A stretch of DNA of 59,087 nucleotides. Source: Lachnospiraceae bacterium. Lineage in GTDB: Bacteria; Bacillota; Clostridia; Lachnospirales; Lachnospiraceae. Shown piece after piece: positions 26,382 to 35,217 of this stretch. A model generated the notes under the pieces. It did not search any database and was not told the DNA's origin. It saw nothing but the letters and a program-made list of their open reading frames with translations. How positions within the stretch are numbered: position 1 is the stretch's first letter; every line of letters starts with the position of its first letter. The DNA lies in assembly GCA_024403615.1 (NCBI GenBank), contig JAKSRM010000012.1:1-59087 (forward strand), read 5' to 3'. The position numbers were made by a program, and so were the translations under genes.

Positions 26382-26774
26382 ATGAAGCGTAGACAACTTA
26401 TATTATTACCAATTATTATTCTGATGTCGTTCCTGGTTCTTTGTGCTTGCGGTGAAAAAGGTTGGTCCTCATACAAACTCAGCTCATTGTTCCCGGAACC
26501 GAAAGATAAAAAGATTGAAGTCATCACGGACTCAAAGCTGCTCTTCCAGGCCGAATTATCGGAGTATTCGATGGATGAATATGACGAATATGTAGCGGCA
26601 TGCAAAGAAAAAGGATTTTCTAACAATATTATAGAAGAGAACGACGCTGGATACATTTTGGGTGCAGATCCGGTTACTGATACATTCAGCGCTTCGAATG
26701 ACGACGGATATCTTTTGGAATTGAAATATAAAGATTCCTTAAAACAGATGGAAATCATACTATCCGCAGAGTGA
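26382..26774 (+). CDS. Small lipoprotein, possibly DUF6591-like
   Basis: A 130-aa product starting at ATG 26382 with AAAGGAG upstream. A signal peptide ends in the lipobox LCAC (Cys24 region). The mature part has SMDEYDEYVAACKEKGFSN and a NDDGYLLELKYKD segment, which resemble the DUF6591 group of clostridial lipoproteins. I am not certain of that family name. Function is unknown. It lies alone between array D and the 61-bp repeat. Confidence 0.75.
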   Translation: MKRRQLILLPIIILMSFLVLCACGEKGWSSYKLSSLFPEPKDKKIEVITDSKLLFQAELSEYSMDEYDEYVAACKEKGFSNNIIEENDAGYILGADPVTDTFSASNDDGYLLELKYKDSLKQMEIILSAE

Positions 26775-26899
26775 TGTTATGAAAAGGGACGTGGTTTGAC
26801 CATGTCTCTTTTTATAAGAGCCAATTGCGACGCAATCGCAAAGGAGTATGCATTATTAAAAAGATGATCATAATTCGACAGCAAAATTAATACAAATCC

Positions 26900-26960
26900 C
26901 CCCATGCAAAGAATCTTTGCGTGACTTTTGAGGCATTTTCTGGGTAAAATATGCGTAGAA
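26900..26960 (+). repeat. 61-bp direct repeat, copy 1
   Basis: It is identical to 28506-28566. It starts CCCCATGCAAAG and ends ATATGCGTAGAA. It contains a short inverted repeat GCAAAG/CTTTGC. Both copies lie upstream of members of the paralogous lipoprotein set, so it is probably part of a duplicated promoter region. TAAAAT within it could be a -10. Confidence 0.85.
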
Positions 26961-27028
26961 AATGGTAGTGTCAACTGATTTAGAAAGCGGCAGTTTTAAC
27001 GAATCCAAAAAGCGAAGGAGGAAAAATA

Positions 27029-27874
27029 ATGAAGAAGATATGTTTGATTTTTATTGCATTCTTGTTGCTGTTTTCTCTGGTCGCCTGCGGCTCAAAACCA
27101 AAAGAAGTAGAAGTGCCGAAAGAGGTAGCTGAGTTTTTCACAAACCGTAAGGGGAAAGAAAATGCCCAGATTCTTGTGGATGCTCTGGTAACAGATGTGG
27201 AGCAGACCTCTGCCGGCCCATCTCCTGCCACGATTGAAAAGTATGTGGCTTTTGGAAATGGATTTATGATGGTCATAGACTCTGATTATGGGTTCGCTGA
27301 AGATTCCTGTATATCATTTTGCAAAGGCGATTACACCGACGATCCGAAAGTTGCTGTATATAAAACCATGGGCTCTAGTAAAAGCAGTTCTCAAATAGAC
27401 CAGTTGGAAGAAGCAAACAAAATCGTTATTTATTACATCGGGACAGGCTTGCTTGAGTCTGGCGAGTCCTATTCCCTGGTATATCGAAAAGGAGACGACG
27501 TTTCCGTTACCAGCTGGAAAATGGATATCAAAGGCGAATACTATACCGCGGAGCCGGAATTCCCGTCACATGGCAACATTTGTGTTTCTCCGATAGGGGT
27601 ATCAACCGATATATATCTGGTGGGCGATGTGTCTATGGAGTTTCCGCGCATCAATGTGCTGTCAGACAAGAAAGACGTTTTGTGGACCTGCGACCTGACG
27701 GACTTTGATTACGAACAGGGCGAGCTTCTTGGTGACCCTTATATACGTATCAATGCGCTCCCGAACAAGGGCGTAGATGCCAATGCCATTGTCAACTTAA
27801 CTGGTGCATCCGAAATCACCATTTTTGACCGAAGCTTCAAGCTGGAAAAAGTTTCCGCACCGATATCTGATTGA
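27029..27874 (+). CDS. Lipoprotein of unknown function, paralogue 1
   Basis: A 281-aa product with a clear lipoprotein signal (MKKICLIFIAFLLLFSLVAC, Cys20). GGAGG lies 8 nt before the ATG. The mature protein aligns along its length with the product at 29366: both have EVAEFF near the start, ENAQIL-x-DALVTDVEQT, then DIYLVGDVSMEFPRIN-type and ITIFDRSFKLEKV segments. No catalytic motif is visible. It is probably an extracytoplasmic binding or sensing protein, which is inference only. It is preceded by the 61-bp repeat. Confidence 0.8.
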   Translation: MKKICLIFIAFLLLFSLVACGSKPKEVEVPKEVAEFFTNRKGKENAQILVDALVTDVEQTSAGPSPATIEKYVAFGNGFMMVIDSDYGFAEDSCISFCKGDYTDDPKVAVYKTMGSSKSSSQIDQLEEANKIVIYYIGTGLLESGESYSLVYRKGDDVSVTSWKMDIKGEYYTAEPEFPSHGNICVSPIGVSTDIYLVGDVSMEFPRINVLSDKKDVLWTCDLTDFDYEQGELLGDPYIRINALPNKGVDANAIVNLTGASEITIFDRSFKLEKVSAPISD

Positions 27875-27985
27875 CCTAAGAAAATGAAAAGCAAAACTTC
27901 GTGTAGCAAAAAGTTAGAATTCCGTATTATATAAGTGTAGATGCTAAAGTGGCATCTGCAATTATTTTGTAATAGGAGGGGTATC

Positions 27986-28465
27986 ATGAAAAAAGCTGTA
28001 TATATTTTATTCTTGTTTGTTTGCTGCTTGGGAATTGTTGGATGTGGCGGAGCTTCCAATTCTTCAGAACTGGAAAACGAAACAAGCGCTTTTGATAATC
28101 CATCACTACCCGAGTATGAGTCAAATACTGTTACGATTAAGAACAACTTGTTGTTGCCGGATGGAGACATAAAATCAATAGCAATCACCTCTATGCCGAT
28201 AGGATATGACTTACATTACACGTCATACGATGAAATTAATAAAATAGTTGAATTTTTTAACAATTTAAACCTGACGGAAGACTTTGAAGAAGATCCACAT
28301 GATCTTTATGGATGCACCTACATTGTTGAATTTAAATATACGGACGGAACGAAGCATACGATTGATAATGCAGATGACCTTTTTATGCTGCGTGAAGATG
28401 ATGGCAAGTGGTATAAAACGGATCGTGAAGAATCATGGTATTTTGAAGATCTCTTGAAAGAGTAA
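27986..28465 (+). CDS. Lipoprotein of unknown function (159 aa)
   Basis: The start is the ATG at 27986 behind AGGAGG. The signal peptide ends in the lipobox IVGC (Cys20). The mature part is acidic, with a YTSYDEINKIVEFFNNLNL helix and a YIVEFKYTDGTKHTI beta segment, an arrangement common in small Firmicute lipoproteins. It is not clearly related to the two paralogues flanking it. Function is not recognised. Confidence 0.75.
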   Translation: MKKAVYILFLFVCCLGIVGCGGASNSSELENETSAFDNPSLPEYESNTVTIKNNLLLPDGDIKSIAITSMPIGYDLHYTSYDEINKIVEFFNNLNLTEDFEEDPHDLYGCTYIVEFKYTDGTKHTIDNADDLFMLREDDGKWYKTDREESWYFEDLLKE

Positions 28466-28505
28466 TCGAAACCTGAAACATACAAACAATTTTTGAATAT
28501 AAAAT

Positions 28506-28566
28506 CCCCATGCAAAGAATCTTTGCGTGACTTTTGAGGCATTTTCTGGGTAAAATATGCGTAGAA
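28506..28566 (+). repeat. 61-bp direct repeat, copy 2
   Basis: It is identical to 26900-26960. Between this copy and the regulator gene, 28603-28690 carries degenerate short repeats (TGCGAGAGTGCGATTACGGG, GAGAACGCAATTGAGAG and GAGAACGCAATTGGGAG). Confidence 0.85.
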
Positions 28567-28691
28567 GCTTAACGATTTCCGTAGTTGGAAAGGGAAAGCG
28601 ACTGCGAGAGTGCGATTACGGGAGAACGCAATTGAGAGAAGCTGACAGTGAGAGCATGGATGCGAGAGAACGCAATTGGGAGTAACGGGCA

Positions 28692-29369
28692 TTGAGTGAC
28701 GTTTCAAAAAACCTGAAAAGAATACGGATAGAACGGAACCTGACCCAGGACGAGCTGGCGGAAAAAGTCTGCGTGACCCGCCAGACCATCAGCAACTGGG
28801 AGACGGGAAAAAGTCAGCCGGATATTGAAACCTTAGTAACTCTGGGGGAAGTTTTAGGAACCGATGCCAACGAGCTGATTTATGGAAACAAAACCAACGG
28901 CTACATCCGCTTCCAGAAAAAGTATGTGGCCATGACAATCGTATGTATGGTGATCGCGGCAATCGCCGTGGTTTTAGATTGCACGATTTTCCCGGCAATA
29001 AAAAATGATTTTAATCTGTACTTTTACTATTCCTGGTGGCTCATGTTTGCAACCATGGTGATTCGTCCCTTTGCGGTTTTTACTTTTGGATGCGGAGTTG
29101 TGTCGGCGATATCCATGTTTGCGGATCTTTCGCTGTACAAAAAGGAGAGGCTTATCATTTTGCTTATCAGTATTCTCCTTCTTTTGATTCCGTTGTATCT
29201 TGGTATAATGGAAGTGTTACTTCTGCTCCGCGTAAATATTTCAAACTATGTATGGCTGATTAATGTAGGAATGTCCGATATCGGAATTGAAAAATTAATT
29301 TTTCTGCACATATTCCCGTTTTTGAGCGGCGCAGGATTATTTATTGCAACAAGAAAAAAGACCGTATGA
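28692..29369 (+). CDS. XRE-family regulator with C-terminal membrane domain
   Basis: The 225-aa protein has an N-terminal helix-turn-helix of the Cro/CI type (NLTQDELAEKVCVTRQTISN, residues about 14-33) within residues 1-60. Four predicted membrane segments follow in residues 75-222, so it is a membrane-anchored regulator. The start TTG at 28692 has only a weak GGGCA upstream, so the exact start is uncertain. Its stop overlaps the next lipoprotein start (ATGA), linking the two. It may sense an envelope signal and control this cluster, which is inference from context. Confidence 0.82.
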   Translation: MSDVSKNLKRIRIERNLTQDELAEKVCVTRQTISNWETGKSQPDIETLVTLGEVLGTDANELIYGNKTNGYIRFQKKYVAMTIVCMVIAAIAVVLDCTIFPAIKNDFNLYFYYSWWLMFATMVIRPFAVFTFGCGVVSAISMFADLSLYKKERLIILLISILLLLIPLYLGIMEVLLLLRVNISNYVWLINVGMSDIGIEKLIFLHIFPFLSGAGLFIATRKKTV

Positions 29370-30268
29370 AAAAGAAAATAGAAACAAGAATTCATCCATT
29401 TCTCAAAGGTCGGACAGCAAATGTTTTTCTAAAGAAGAGCTGTCTTATTTTTCTTGCGTTGTTGTTGATTGTTTCTTTGGCTGCCTGTGGCGCGGGCACC
29501 AAGGAAGAAACAGAAGTACCGGAAGAAGTTGCTGAGTTTTTTCACTATTGTCAGGGAGAGGAGAATGCCCAGATTCTTATGGACGCTCTGGTAACGGATG
29601 TTGAGCAGACTTACGCAGGAGAATTCACATGTACGATTGAAAAATATGTGGCATTCCCAAATGCATTCATGATGTTTGTGAAATATCCGCAAGAATACGA
29701 CGGTACATTTGTTTTTTCAGAAATCTGCAAAGGAAATTATGCAGAGAATATAGATGAGGCTGCGAATAAACACTTAAGCGGGGCAGGCGGATGGTCCATA
29801 GAAGGGCTGGAAGATAACCGGGCTGTTATTTTATGTTCGGCCAACCGGCAATTCGATGACGGCGAAGAATATTCTCTTGTGCACAAAAAAGATAATAAAG
29901 TAATAGGTGTCACAAGTTGGAGATTGGATATAAAAGGGGAGTCTTATAATACAGTTTTCCCGGATTTTTCTTCTCATGGCTGGATGAGCGTTTCTCCGCT
30001 TGGGGTAGCGGTTGATTTATATCTGGTGGGGGATGTGTCTATGGAGTTCCCTCGCATCAACGTGCTTTCGGAAGACAAGAAAGTATTGGCAACTTATGAA
30101 TTAAGTGCTTCTGCGTATGAACAAAGCGAGATTCTGGGAGAGTCGCTTTGCCACGTTTACGCAACGCCACGGAATGGTATTATTGGAGAAGCCATTTACG
30201 ACCTTACTGGTGCAGCGGAAATAACTATTTTTGACCGGAGTTTCAAGCTGGAGAAAGTGGGACAATAA
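29366..30268 (+). CDS. Lipoprotein of unknown function, paralogue 2
   Basis: A 300-aa paralogue of the product at 27029. The ATG overlaps the regulator stop. The N-terminus has an unusually long positively charged lead before the hydrophobic stretch and the lipobox LAAC (Cys41). Shared segments include the DALVTDVEQT helix, YLVGDVSMEFPRIN and ITIFDRSFKLEKV. The pair probably arose by tandem duplication together with the 61-bp repeat. Function is unknown. Confidence 0.8.
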   Translation: MKKKIETRIHPFLKGRTANVFLKKSCLIFLALLLIVSLAACGAGTKEETEVPEEVAEFFHYCQGEENAQILMDALVTDVEQTYAGEFTCTIEKYVAFPNAFMMFVKYPQEYDGTFVFSEICKGNYAENIDEAANKHLSGAGGWSIEGLEDNRAVILCSANRQFDDGEEYSLVHKKDNKVIGVTSWRLDIKGESYNTVFPDFSSHGWMSVSPLGVAVDLYLVGDVSMEFPRINVLSEDKKVLATYELSASAYEQSEILGESLCHVYATPRNGIIGEAIYDLTGAAEITIFDRSFKLEKVGQ

Positions 30269-30281
30269 CCCTTAAACTTAT

Positions 30282-31751
30282 ATGAAAAAATTCTTAAAGA
30301 TTTTACTTGTTTACGCAGGAATCCCTTTTGCGGCAAGCGTGCCGGGATTGATATTGGATTTTTGCGGACTGACCATCGTTAATATACTTCTTGTGCCGGG
30401 GCTGACAGCCCTTGGCTATATTTTATTCCGGAAAAAAATGGACCTGAAATTTGCGGCGAAGACCAACGGTCTCATCGCCCTGATTTTGGTTGGCTGTTTT
30501 ACCATTTTTATGATTATTGCGTCCGGCAGTTTGGAAGGCTCCCTTATGGCCAATTTCTCCTGGCTCATTCTTCCTTTCGCGCCGATTATGCTGGTGCCAA
30601 TGCTTGTGGGCCAGAGCTGGTTCGTCTATCTCATCGCGTTTCTGACTTATCTGACGGCCTTCGTGGTCACTTCCCTTCTTGGAAAAGTAAAAATAAAGAA
30701 AATCTGGGTGCCAATCTGTCTGGCCGCAGCCTGCCTAATCGCTTGCACCTTTTTATACATCAACCGCCCAGCAGCGAAATATGCAGGCCATGGATTTGAC
30801 TACATGCACGGTTATTCCAGCACGGACTTTACAGATTACACGGTCTACAGCGAAAACTCCAAACTGATTACGCTGGATTCCCCAGCCTCTCTCGTAATTG
30901 AAAAAGAAGAAGATATGCCGGTGTTAGACGGCGCCGAGGCTTGCTATCCTTTGTACGCAGCCTTCGCAAAAGCCGTGTACAAGGACATTGACAAAATAGA
31001 GGAGCAATGGTTAAAAGAGACCAATAATCCGAACTGCAACGGGAAAATCGTTTCCTTTACCAACACATCCCGAGGCTTTTCCCGTTTGCTTTGGGGCGGA
31101 ATGGACTCAGAACTATCCGACGATGGAATCGATATGTTCTTTGGCGCCAAGCCTTCTCCGTCCCAATTAGAAGATGCCGAAGAAGACGGCATCGCATTAA
31201 AAATTACGCCAATCGGCCAGGAAGCCTTTGTATTTTTTGTGGAGGCGGATAATCCAGTGGAGAATCTGACCTCAGAGCAAGTGAAGGCCATCTACCACGG
31301 CGACATTACCAACTGGAAAGAGTTAGGCGGCGAAAACCAGAACATCCGGGCCTTCCAACGACCGAAGAATTCCGGCTCTCAGACCATGATGGAATATTTC
31401 ATGGACGATGTGTCCTTAAAAGAACCGGAAACCTACGAAATGGTGAATGCTATGGACGGCGTCATCCGACAGGTAGCCCAATACGCCAACGAAGAGGGCG
31501 CCATAGGCTATTCCTTCCGCTATTTCCTGGAGGAGCTGGTGCAGGAGAAGGGCGTAAAAATGCTGTCCATTGACGGTGTTTATCCGTCCTTGGAAAATAT
31601 TGAAAACGGCACCTATCCGTTGACCACCGATGTATGTCTGATTACCAGAGAAGACGAGATGAATCCGTATGTTCAGCAAATGATTGATTTTATTCTGTCA
31701 GAGGAAGGACAGCGCATTGTTACGAAAACCGGATACGCCGGCGTGAAATAG
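30282..31751 (+). CDS. Membrane-anchored PstS-like solute-binding protein
   Basis: The 489-aa protein has five or so membrane segments in residues 1-165. An extracytoplasmic domain then resembles phosphate-binding PstS-type proteins: MFFGAKPSPSQLEDAEE, ITPIGQEAFVFFVEADNPV, LTSEQVKAIYHGDITNWKEL and PKNSGSQTMMEYFM. PstS proteins are normally secreted or lipid-anchored, so the polytopic anchor is unusual. No ABC permease or ATPase follows. It starts 13 nt after the upstream lipoprotein with only a weak ribosome site, probably in the same transcript. It may be a sensor or scavenger. Confidence 0.8.
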   Translation: MKKFLKILLVYAGIPFAASVPGLILDFCGLTIVNILLVPGLTALGYILFRKKMDLKFAAKTNGLIALILVGCFTIFMIIASGSLEGSLMANFSWLILPFAPIMLVPMLVGQSWFVYLIAFLTYLTAFVVTSLLGKVKIKKIWVPICLAAACLIACTFLYINRPAAKYAGHGFDYMHGYSSTDFTDYTVYSENSKLITLDSPASLVIEKEEDMPVLDGAEACYPLYAAFAKAVYKDIDKIEEQWLKETNNPNCNGKIVSFTNTSRGFSRLLWGGMDSELSDDGIDMFFGAKPSPSQLEDAEEDGIALKITPIGQEAFVFFVEADNPVENLTSEQVKAIYHGDITNWKELGGENQNIRAFQRPKNSGSQTMMEYFMDDVSLKEPETYEMVNAMDGVIRQVAQYANEEGAIGYSFRYFLEELVQEKGVKMLSIDGVYPSLENIENGTYPLTTDVCLITREDEMNPYVQQMIDFILSEEGQRIVTKTGYAGVK

Positions 31752-31816
31752 AAATTTCAGATTCGGGACTTGTCCTTGAAAAGGCAATAACCTTTAAATA
31801 ATCTGTGGAAAAAACT

Positions 31817-31853
31817 AAAGTGCGATTATGAAGAACATAGTCGCACTTTTTTA
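31817..31853 (+). terminator. Terminator of the XRE-lipoprotein-PstS-like operon
   Basis: AAAGTGCGATTATG and CATAGTCGCACTTT pair, followed by TTTTTT. Confidence 0.9.
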
Positions 31854-31969
31854 TTATCTAGGTTATAATAGTCCCTAACTGATTTTACGAGACCGAATAT
31901 TTGCATTTTATTTGATACAAAAAGGTTGGAAAAATGAAAAAGAACGGAAGCAAGTTAGATTAAACATTT

Positions 31970-33094
31970 ATGGTTGAAATTAAAGAGGCGAAATCCAAAA
32001 AGGAACAAAAGGATTTCTTAAACTTTCCAATAGAGCTGTACCAGGATTGTCCAAATTTTGTGCCACCGCTCTATATGGATGAGAAAAAAATATTTCATGC
32101 AGATTATGTGTATTATGACACATCAGAAGCTGTTTACTTTAATGCGTATCGTGACGGAAAAATGGTAGGCCGTATTTCTGGTATTCTGCAAAAGGCCAGC
32201 AATGAAAAAACGGGCGAGAAACGAGTGCGTTTTACTCGTTTTGATGCTATCAATGATCAGGAAGTTGCCAACGAACTATTCAAGGCAGTGGAACAGTGGG
32301 CTTTGTCGAAAGGCATGGATACTATCTGTGGTCCTTTGGGCTTCTCCGATCTGGAAAGAGAAGGCCTTCTGATTGAAGGCTTTGAATATCTGGCCACCTA
32401 TGAAGAACAGTATAATTACGACTATTATCAGACCCTGATTGAAAACTGTGGCTATGAAAAGGAAATTGACTGGCTGGAAAGCAAACTGATGCTGCCACCG
32501 GACGATGATGGAAAACTGAAACGGGCTACGGACCAGGTTATGCAAAAGTACAACCTGCATTTCGCTACCGAGAAGAGCATTCGTAAATTCATAAAGAAAT
32601 ATGCAGAGGATTTCTTCCGCCTTTTGGACGAAGGCTATGAAGACATCTATGGCACCGTTCCATTTTCGGATAATATGAAAAAATTGATGATCAGCAATTT
32701 CAAACTTTTGCTGGGCACGAAATATGTATCGATTATTTTAGACGAAAATAATAAAGGCGTTTGCATGGGTATGTGTATCCCGTCTATTGCCCATGCCTTA
32801 CAGAAATCTGGTGGAAAGCTGACCCTTCCTTGCCTGATTAAAATCTTAAAATCAAAGAAAAATCCGGAATATATTGACCTGGCATTAGTTGCGGTAGATA
32901 AACGGTATGTGAACAAAGGCGTGGCTTTGTGCTTCCTTCCGGAGCTGATGCGAATGGTGAAAGAGTCCGATAATACGAAATGGATTGAGACCAACCTGAA
33001 TCTGGAAACGAACTATCAAATCCAGAACATGTGGAAACGGTTCGATGCTCAGAACCATAAACGCCGCAGATCTTTTATAAGAGTATTGAATTAA
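31970..33094 (+). CDS. GNAT-like acetyltransferase family protein
   Basis: The 374-aa protein resembles a widespread family of large, GNAT-related proteins of about 370-380 aa with unknown substrates. Seen are an N-terminal PIELYQDCPNFVPPL motif, MVGRISGIL, then CGPLGFSDLEREGLLIEGFE and a C-terminal ETNLNLETNYQIQNMWKRF acetyl-CoA-like segment. The start at ATG 31970 lacks a strong ribosome site. It stands alone, converging on kup. Confidence 0.75.
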   Translation: MVEIKEAKSKKEQKDFLNFPIELYQDCPNFVPPLYMDEKKIFHADYVYYDTSEAVYFNAYRDGKMVGRISGILQKASNEKTGEKRVRFTRFDAINDQEVANELFKAVEQWALSKGMDTICGPLGFSDLEREGLLIEGFEYLATYEEQYNYDYYQTLIENCGYEKEIDWLESKLMLPPDDDGKLKRATDQVMQKYNLHFATEKSIRKFIKKYAEDFFRLLDEGYEDIYGTVPFSDNMKKLMISNFKLLLGTKYVSIILDENNKGVCMGMCIPSIAHALQKSGGKLTLPCLIKILKSKKNPEYIDLALVAVDKRYVNKGVALCFLPELMRMVKESDNTKWIETNLNLETNYQIQNMWKRFDAQNHKRRRSFIRVLN

Positions 33095-33095
33095 A

Positions 33096-33133
33096 AAAAC
33101 GGATGAAAGAAGAAATCTTTCATCCGTTTTATT
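33096..33133. terminator. Bidirectional terminator between the acyltransferase-like gene and kup
   Basis: AAACGGATGAAAGA and TCTTTCATCCGTTT pair perfectly. A-rich sequence precedes and TTTATTT follows, so it can serve both converging genes. Confidence 0.88.
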
Positions 33134-33156
33134 TCTAATCAAAATTCGTAGGTTTT

Positions 33157-35142
33157 TTATTTTACACGTTCAATTCTCTTAGCATTTTTAGAACCGCCAA
33201 CAATCAGAGGAACTTTCTCAATGATAACACTGGAGGTGTCTAAGCCGTACCATTGAATCTTGGAACCTGCTGCACGACGGATTGCATATTTGGTACGCAT
33301 AATGACTTCATCTAACTTGGACAGGTCTTCTTTGGAACCAATAGATTTATGAATGATACAGAACTTGAAGGTTCCGACTGTCGTTGGTCCGTAGATAGAG
33401 TATTTCTTGTCCTGGGCTGGAAGCTCGTTGCTTTCCTGCAGATCCTGTACAATCTGACGCAGATACTGGTTAACCTTTGTGCTGCAATGGAAGCCTAAAT
33501 TCAGTTTTACACGGAAGATGTAATCGGTACCATAGGTATCCACTTCATAGGTCATCGTATCCGGCTCGTTGAGTACGTTAACACTAACGAACCAGTATGC
33601 CTGTGCACGTTTGGAATCTTTATCCAAGATCGAGTAAAGAATATCACGGTCAATCTGAGAGGTTTCCATGGCTTTGTCCAGATAAACCAGGTTGTTAGCC
33701 AGCATTGGAACTTCATTGTCTTCATGAAGCTTGCCTAAGTTGGAAACGTAATCTTTCAGGTTCAGTAACGTACTGTATTTGTTTTCCAACTGAGTGCCTC
33801 TGTACCAGATAACCATAACAAAGAGAATCAGCAAAGTCAGAATTACGGTTACATAACCACCGTGAGTAAACTTGCCAAGGCTGGAAATAAAGAATACGGC
33901 TTCGATGGCACCAAAGATGATCAGCACGGCGATAGAAATAACTTTCTGATTCCGTATTTTCATTAAGTAAACGGTCAGCAGTAAGGTGGTCATTAACATG
34001 GTCAAAGTGATTGCCAGACCATAAGCTGCTTCCATTTTTGCACCGGAACGGAAGTACAGTACAACAAGGCTGCATCCAATCCAAAGGATGTTGTTAACGG
34101 TTTTAATGAACATCTGGCCTTTGGTTTCGGAAGGATAAGCGATTTCCAAGTGAGGAAGCAGGTCCAGATGGATTGCTTCGGAAACTAAGGTATAAGAGCC
34201 AGTAATGAGAGCCTGAGATGCAATTACAGCAGCCGCAGCGCCTAAGATTACGGCGAACGGACGAACCGGTACCGGAAGCATCAGGAAGAATGGGTTCAAA
34301 TCCATTATGGACATCAGCTCTGGATTTCCCTGGTTTGCGATGATCCATGCGCCCTGGCCTAAATAGTTCAGAATCAGGCAAGCTTTTACGAACGGCCAGC
34401 TGAAGTAGATGTTTTCTTTACCAACATGGCCCATGTCAGAATAAAGGGCTTCTGCACCCGTTGTTGCCAGGAAGACGCTTCCTAAGATCATGAAGCCTTG
34501 CTTGTTGTAATCACTGAATAAAATCTTAGCTGCATAAACTGGGTTGAATGCTTTTAAGATGGAAGGCATTTCCAGAATATGCCATACGCCAAATACACCA
34601 AGGAACAGGAACCAGATCAGCATAACCGGACCGAAGGCACGGCCGATTTTGCTGGTGCCGGCACGCTGCAGTGCGAACAGTACGCCGATGATTACTAAGG
34701 TAATAATGATAACCTTTAACTGGCCACTGCCAAGGAAACGGTCCATAACCGCCATGCTTCGCAGACCTTCTACCGCTGTGGTAACGGTTACGGCTGGCGT
34801 CAGTACACCGTCTGCTAATAGAGCTGCGCCACCCAGCATTGCAGGGAGAATCAGCCATTTACCGCATTTCTTAACCAGAGAGTACAGGGAGAAAATACCG
34901 CCCTCTCCGTGGTTATCGGCCTTCATGGCGATTAAAACGTATTTAATCGTGGTGAGTAATGTGATGGTCCAGATAACCAGAGACAAAGCTCCGACGATGA
35001 ATTCTTCATTAATCTGACCAATTCCGCCATTGCCTTCCAACATGGACTTCATTACGTACATTGGAGACGTTCCGATATCGCCGTAAACGATACCGATGGC
35101 AATCAGAACCAGTCCAAATTTAAATTTCGATTTCTTCTTCAT
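33157..35142 (-). CDS. kup: KUP family potassium uptake protein
   Basis: A 661-aa K+/H+ symporter-type protein. The N-terminal half has about 12 membrane segments and the signature GIVYGDIGTSPMYVMKS, then NHGEGGIFSLYSLVKK and LLADGVLTPAVTV. The C-terminal 200 residues form a soluble cytoplasmic domain. Length is typical. It has its own strong promoter on the minus strand. Together with hppA it suggests attention to cation balance, but there is no linkage. Confidence 0.95.
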   Translation of the reverse strand: MKKKSKFKFGLVLIAIGIVYGDIGTSPMYVMKSMLEGNGGIGQINEEFIVGALSLVIWTITLLTTIKYVLIAMKADNHGEGGIFSLYSLVKKCGKWLILPAMLGGAALLADGVLTPAVTVTTAVEGLRSMAVMDRFLGSGQLKVIIITLVIIGVLFALQRAGTSKIGRAFGPVMLIWFLFLGVFGVWHILEMPSILKAFNPVYAAKILFSDYNKQGFMILGSVFLATTGAEALYSDMGHVGKENIYFSWPFVKACLILNYLGQGAWIIANQGNPELMSIMDLNPFFLMLPVPVRPFAVILGAAAAVIASQALITGSYTLVSEAIHLDLLPHLEIAYPSETKGQMFIKTVNNILWIGCSLVVLYFRSGAKMEAAYGLAITLTMLMTTLLLTVYLMKIRNQKVISIAVLIIFGAIEAVFFISSLGKFTHGGYVTVILTLLILFVMVIWYRGTQLENKYSTLLNLKDYVSNLGKLHEDNEVPMLANNLVYLDKAMETSQIDRDILYSILDKDSKRAQAYWFVSVNVLNEPDTMTYEVDTYGTDYIFRVKLNLGFHCSTKVNQYLRQIVQDLQESNELPAQDKKYSIYGPTTVGTFKFCIIHKSIGSKEDLSKLDEVIMRTKYAIRRAAGSKIQWYGLDTSSVIIEKVPLIVGGSKNAKRIERVK

Positions 35143-35180
35143 AATAATTTTCCTACTATATATTTAATCATGATTTCCCT

Positions 35181-35208
35181 ATTATACGAAAGTCACTAAA
35201 ATTGTCAA
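35181..35208 (-). promoter_or_regulatory. Promoter of kup
   Basis: On the minus strand a perfect TTGACA (35208-35203), 16-bp spacer, and a perfect TATAAT (35186-35181), 39 nt before the start. Confidence 0.85.
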
Positions 35209-35217
35209 TTCTTTATG

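Noticed and set aside
26382..31751. Prophage or integrative element
   Set aside because: No integrase, terminase, capsid or attachment repeat is seen. The region looks like a lipoprotein and regulator cluster with local duplication.
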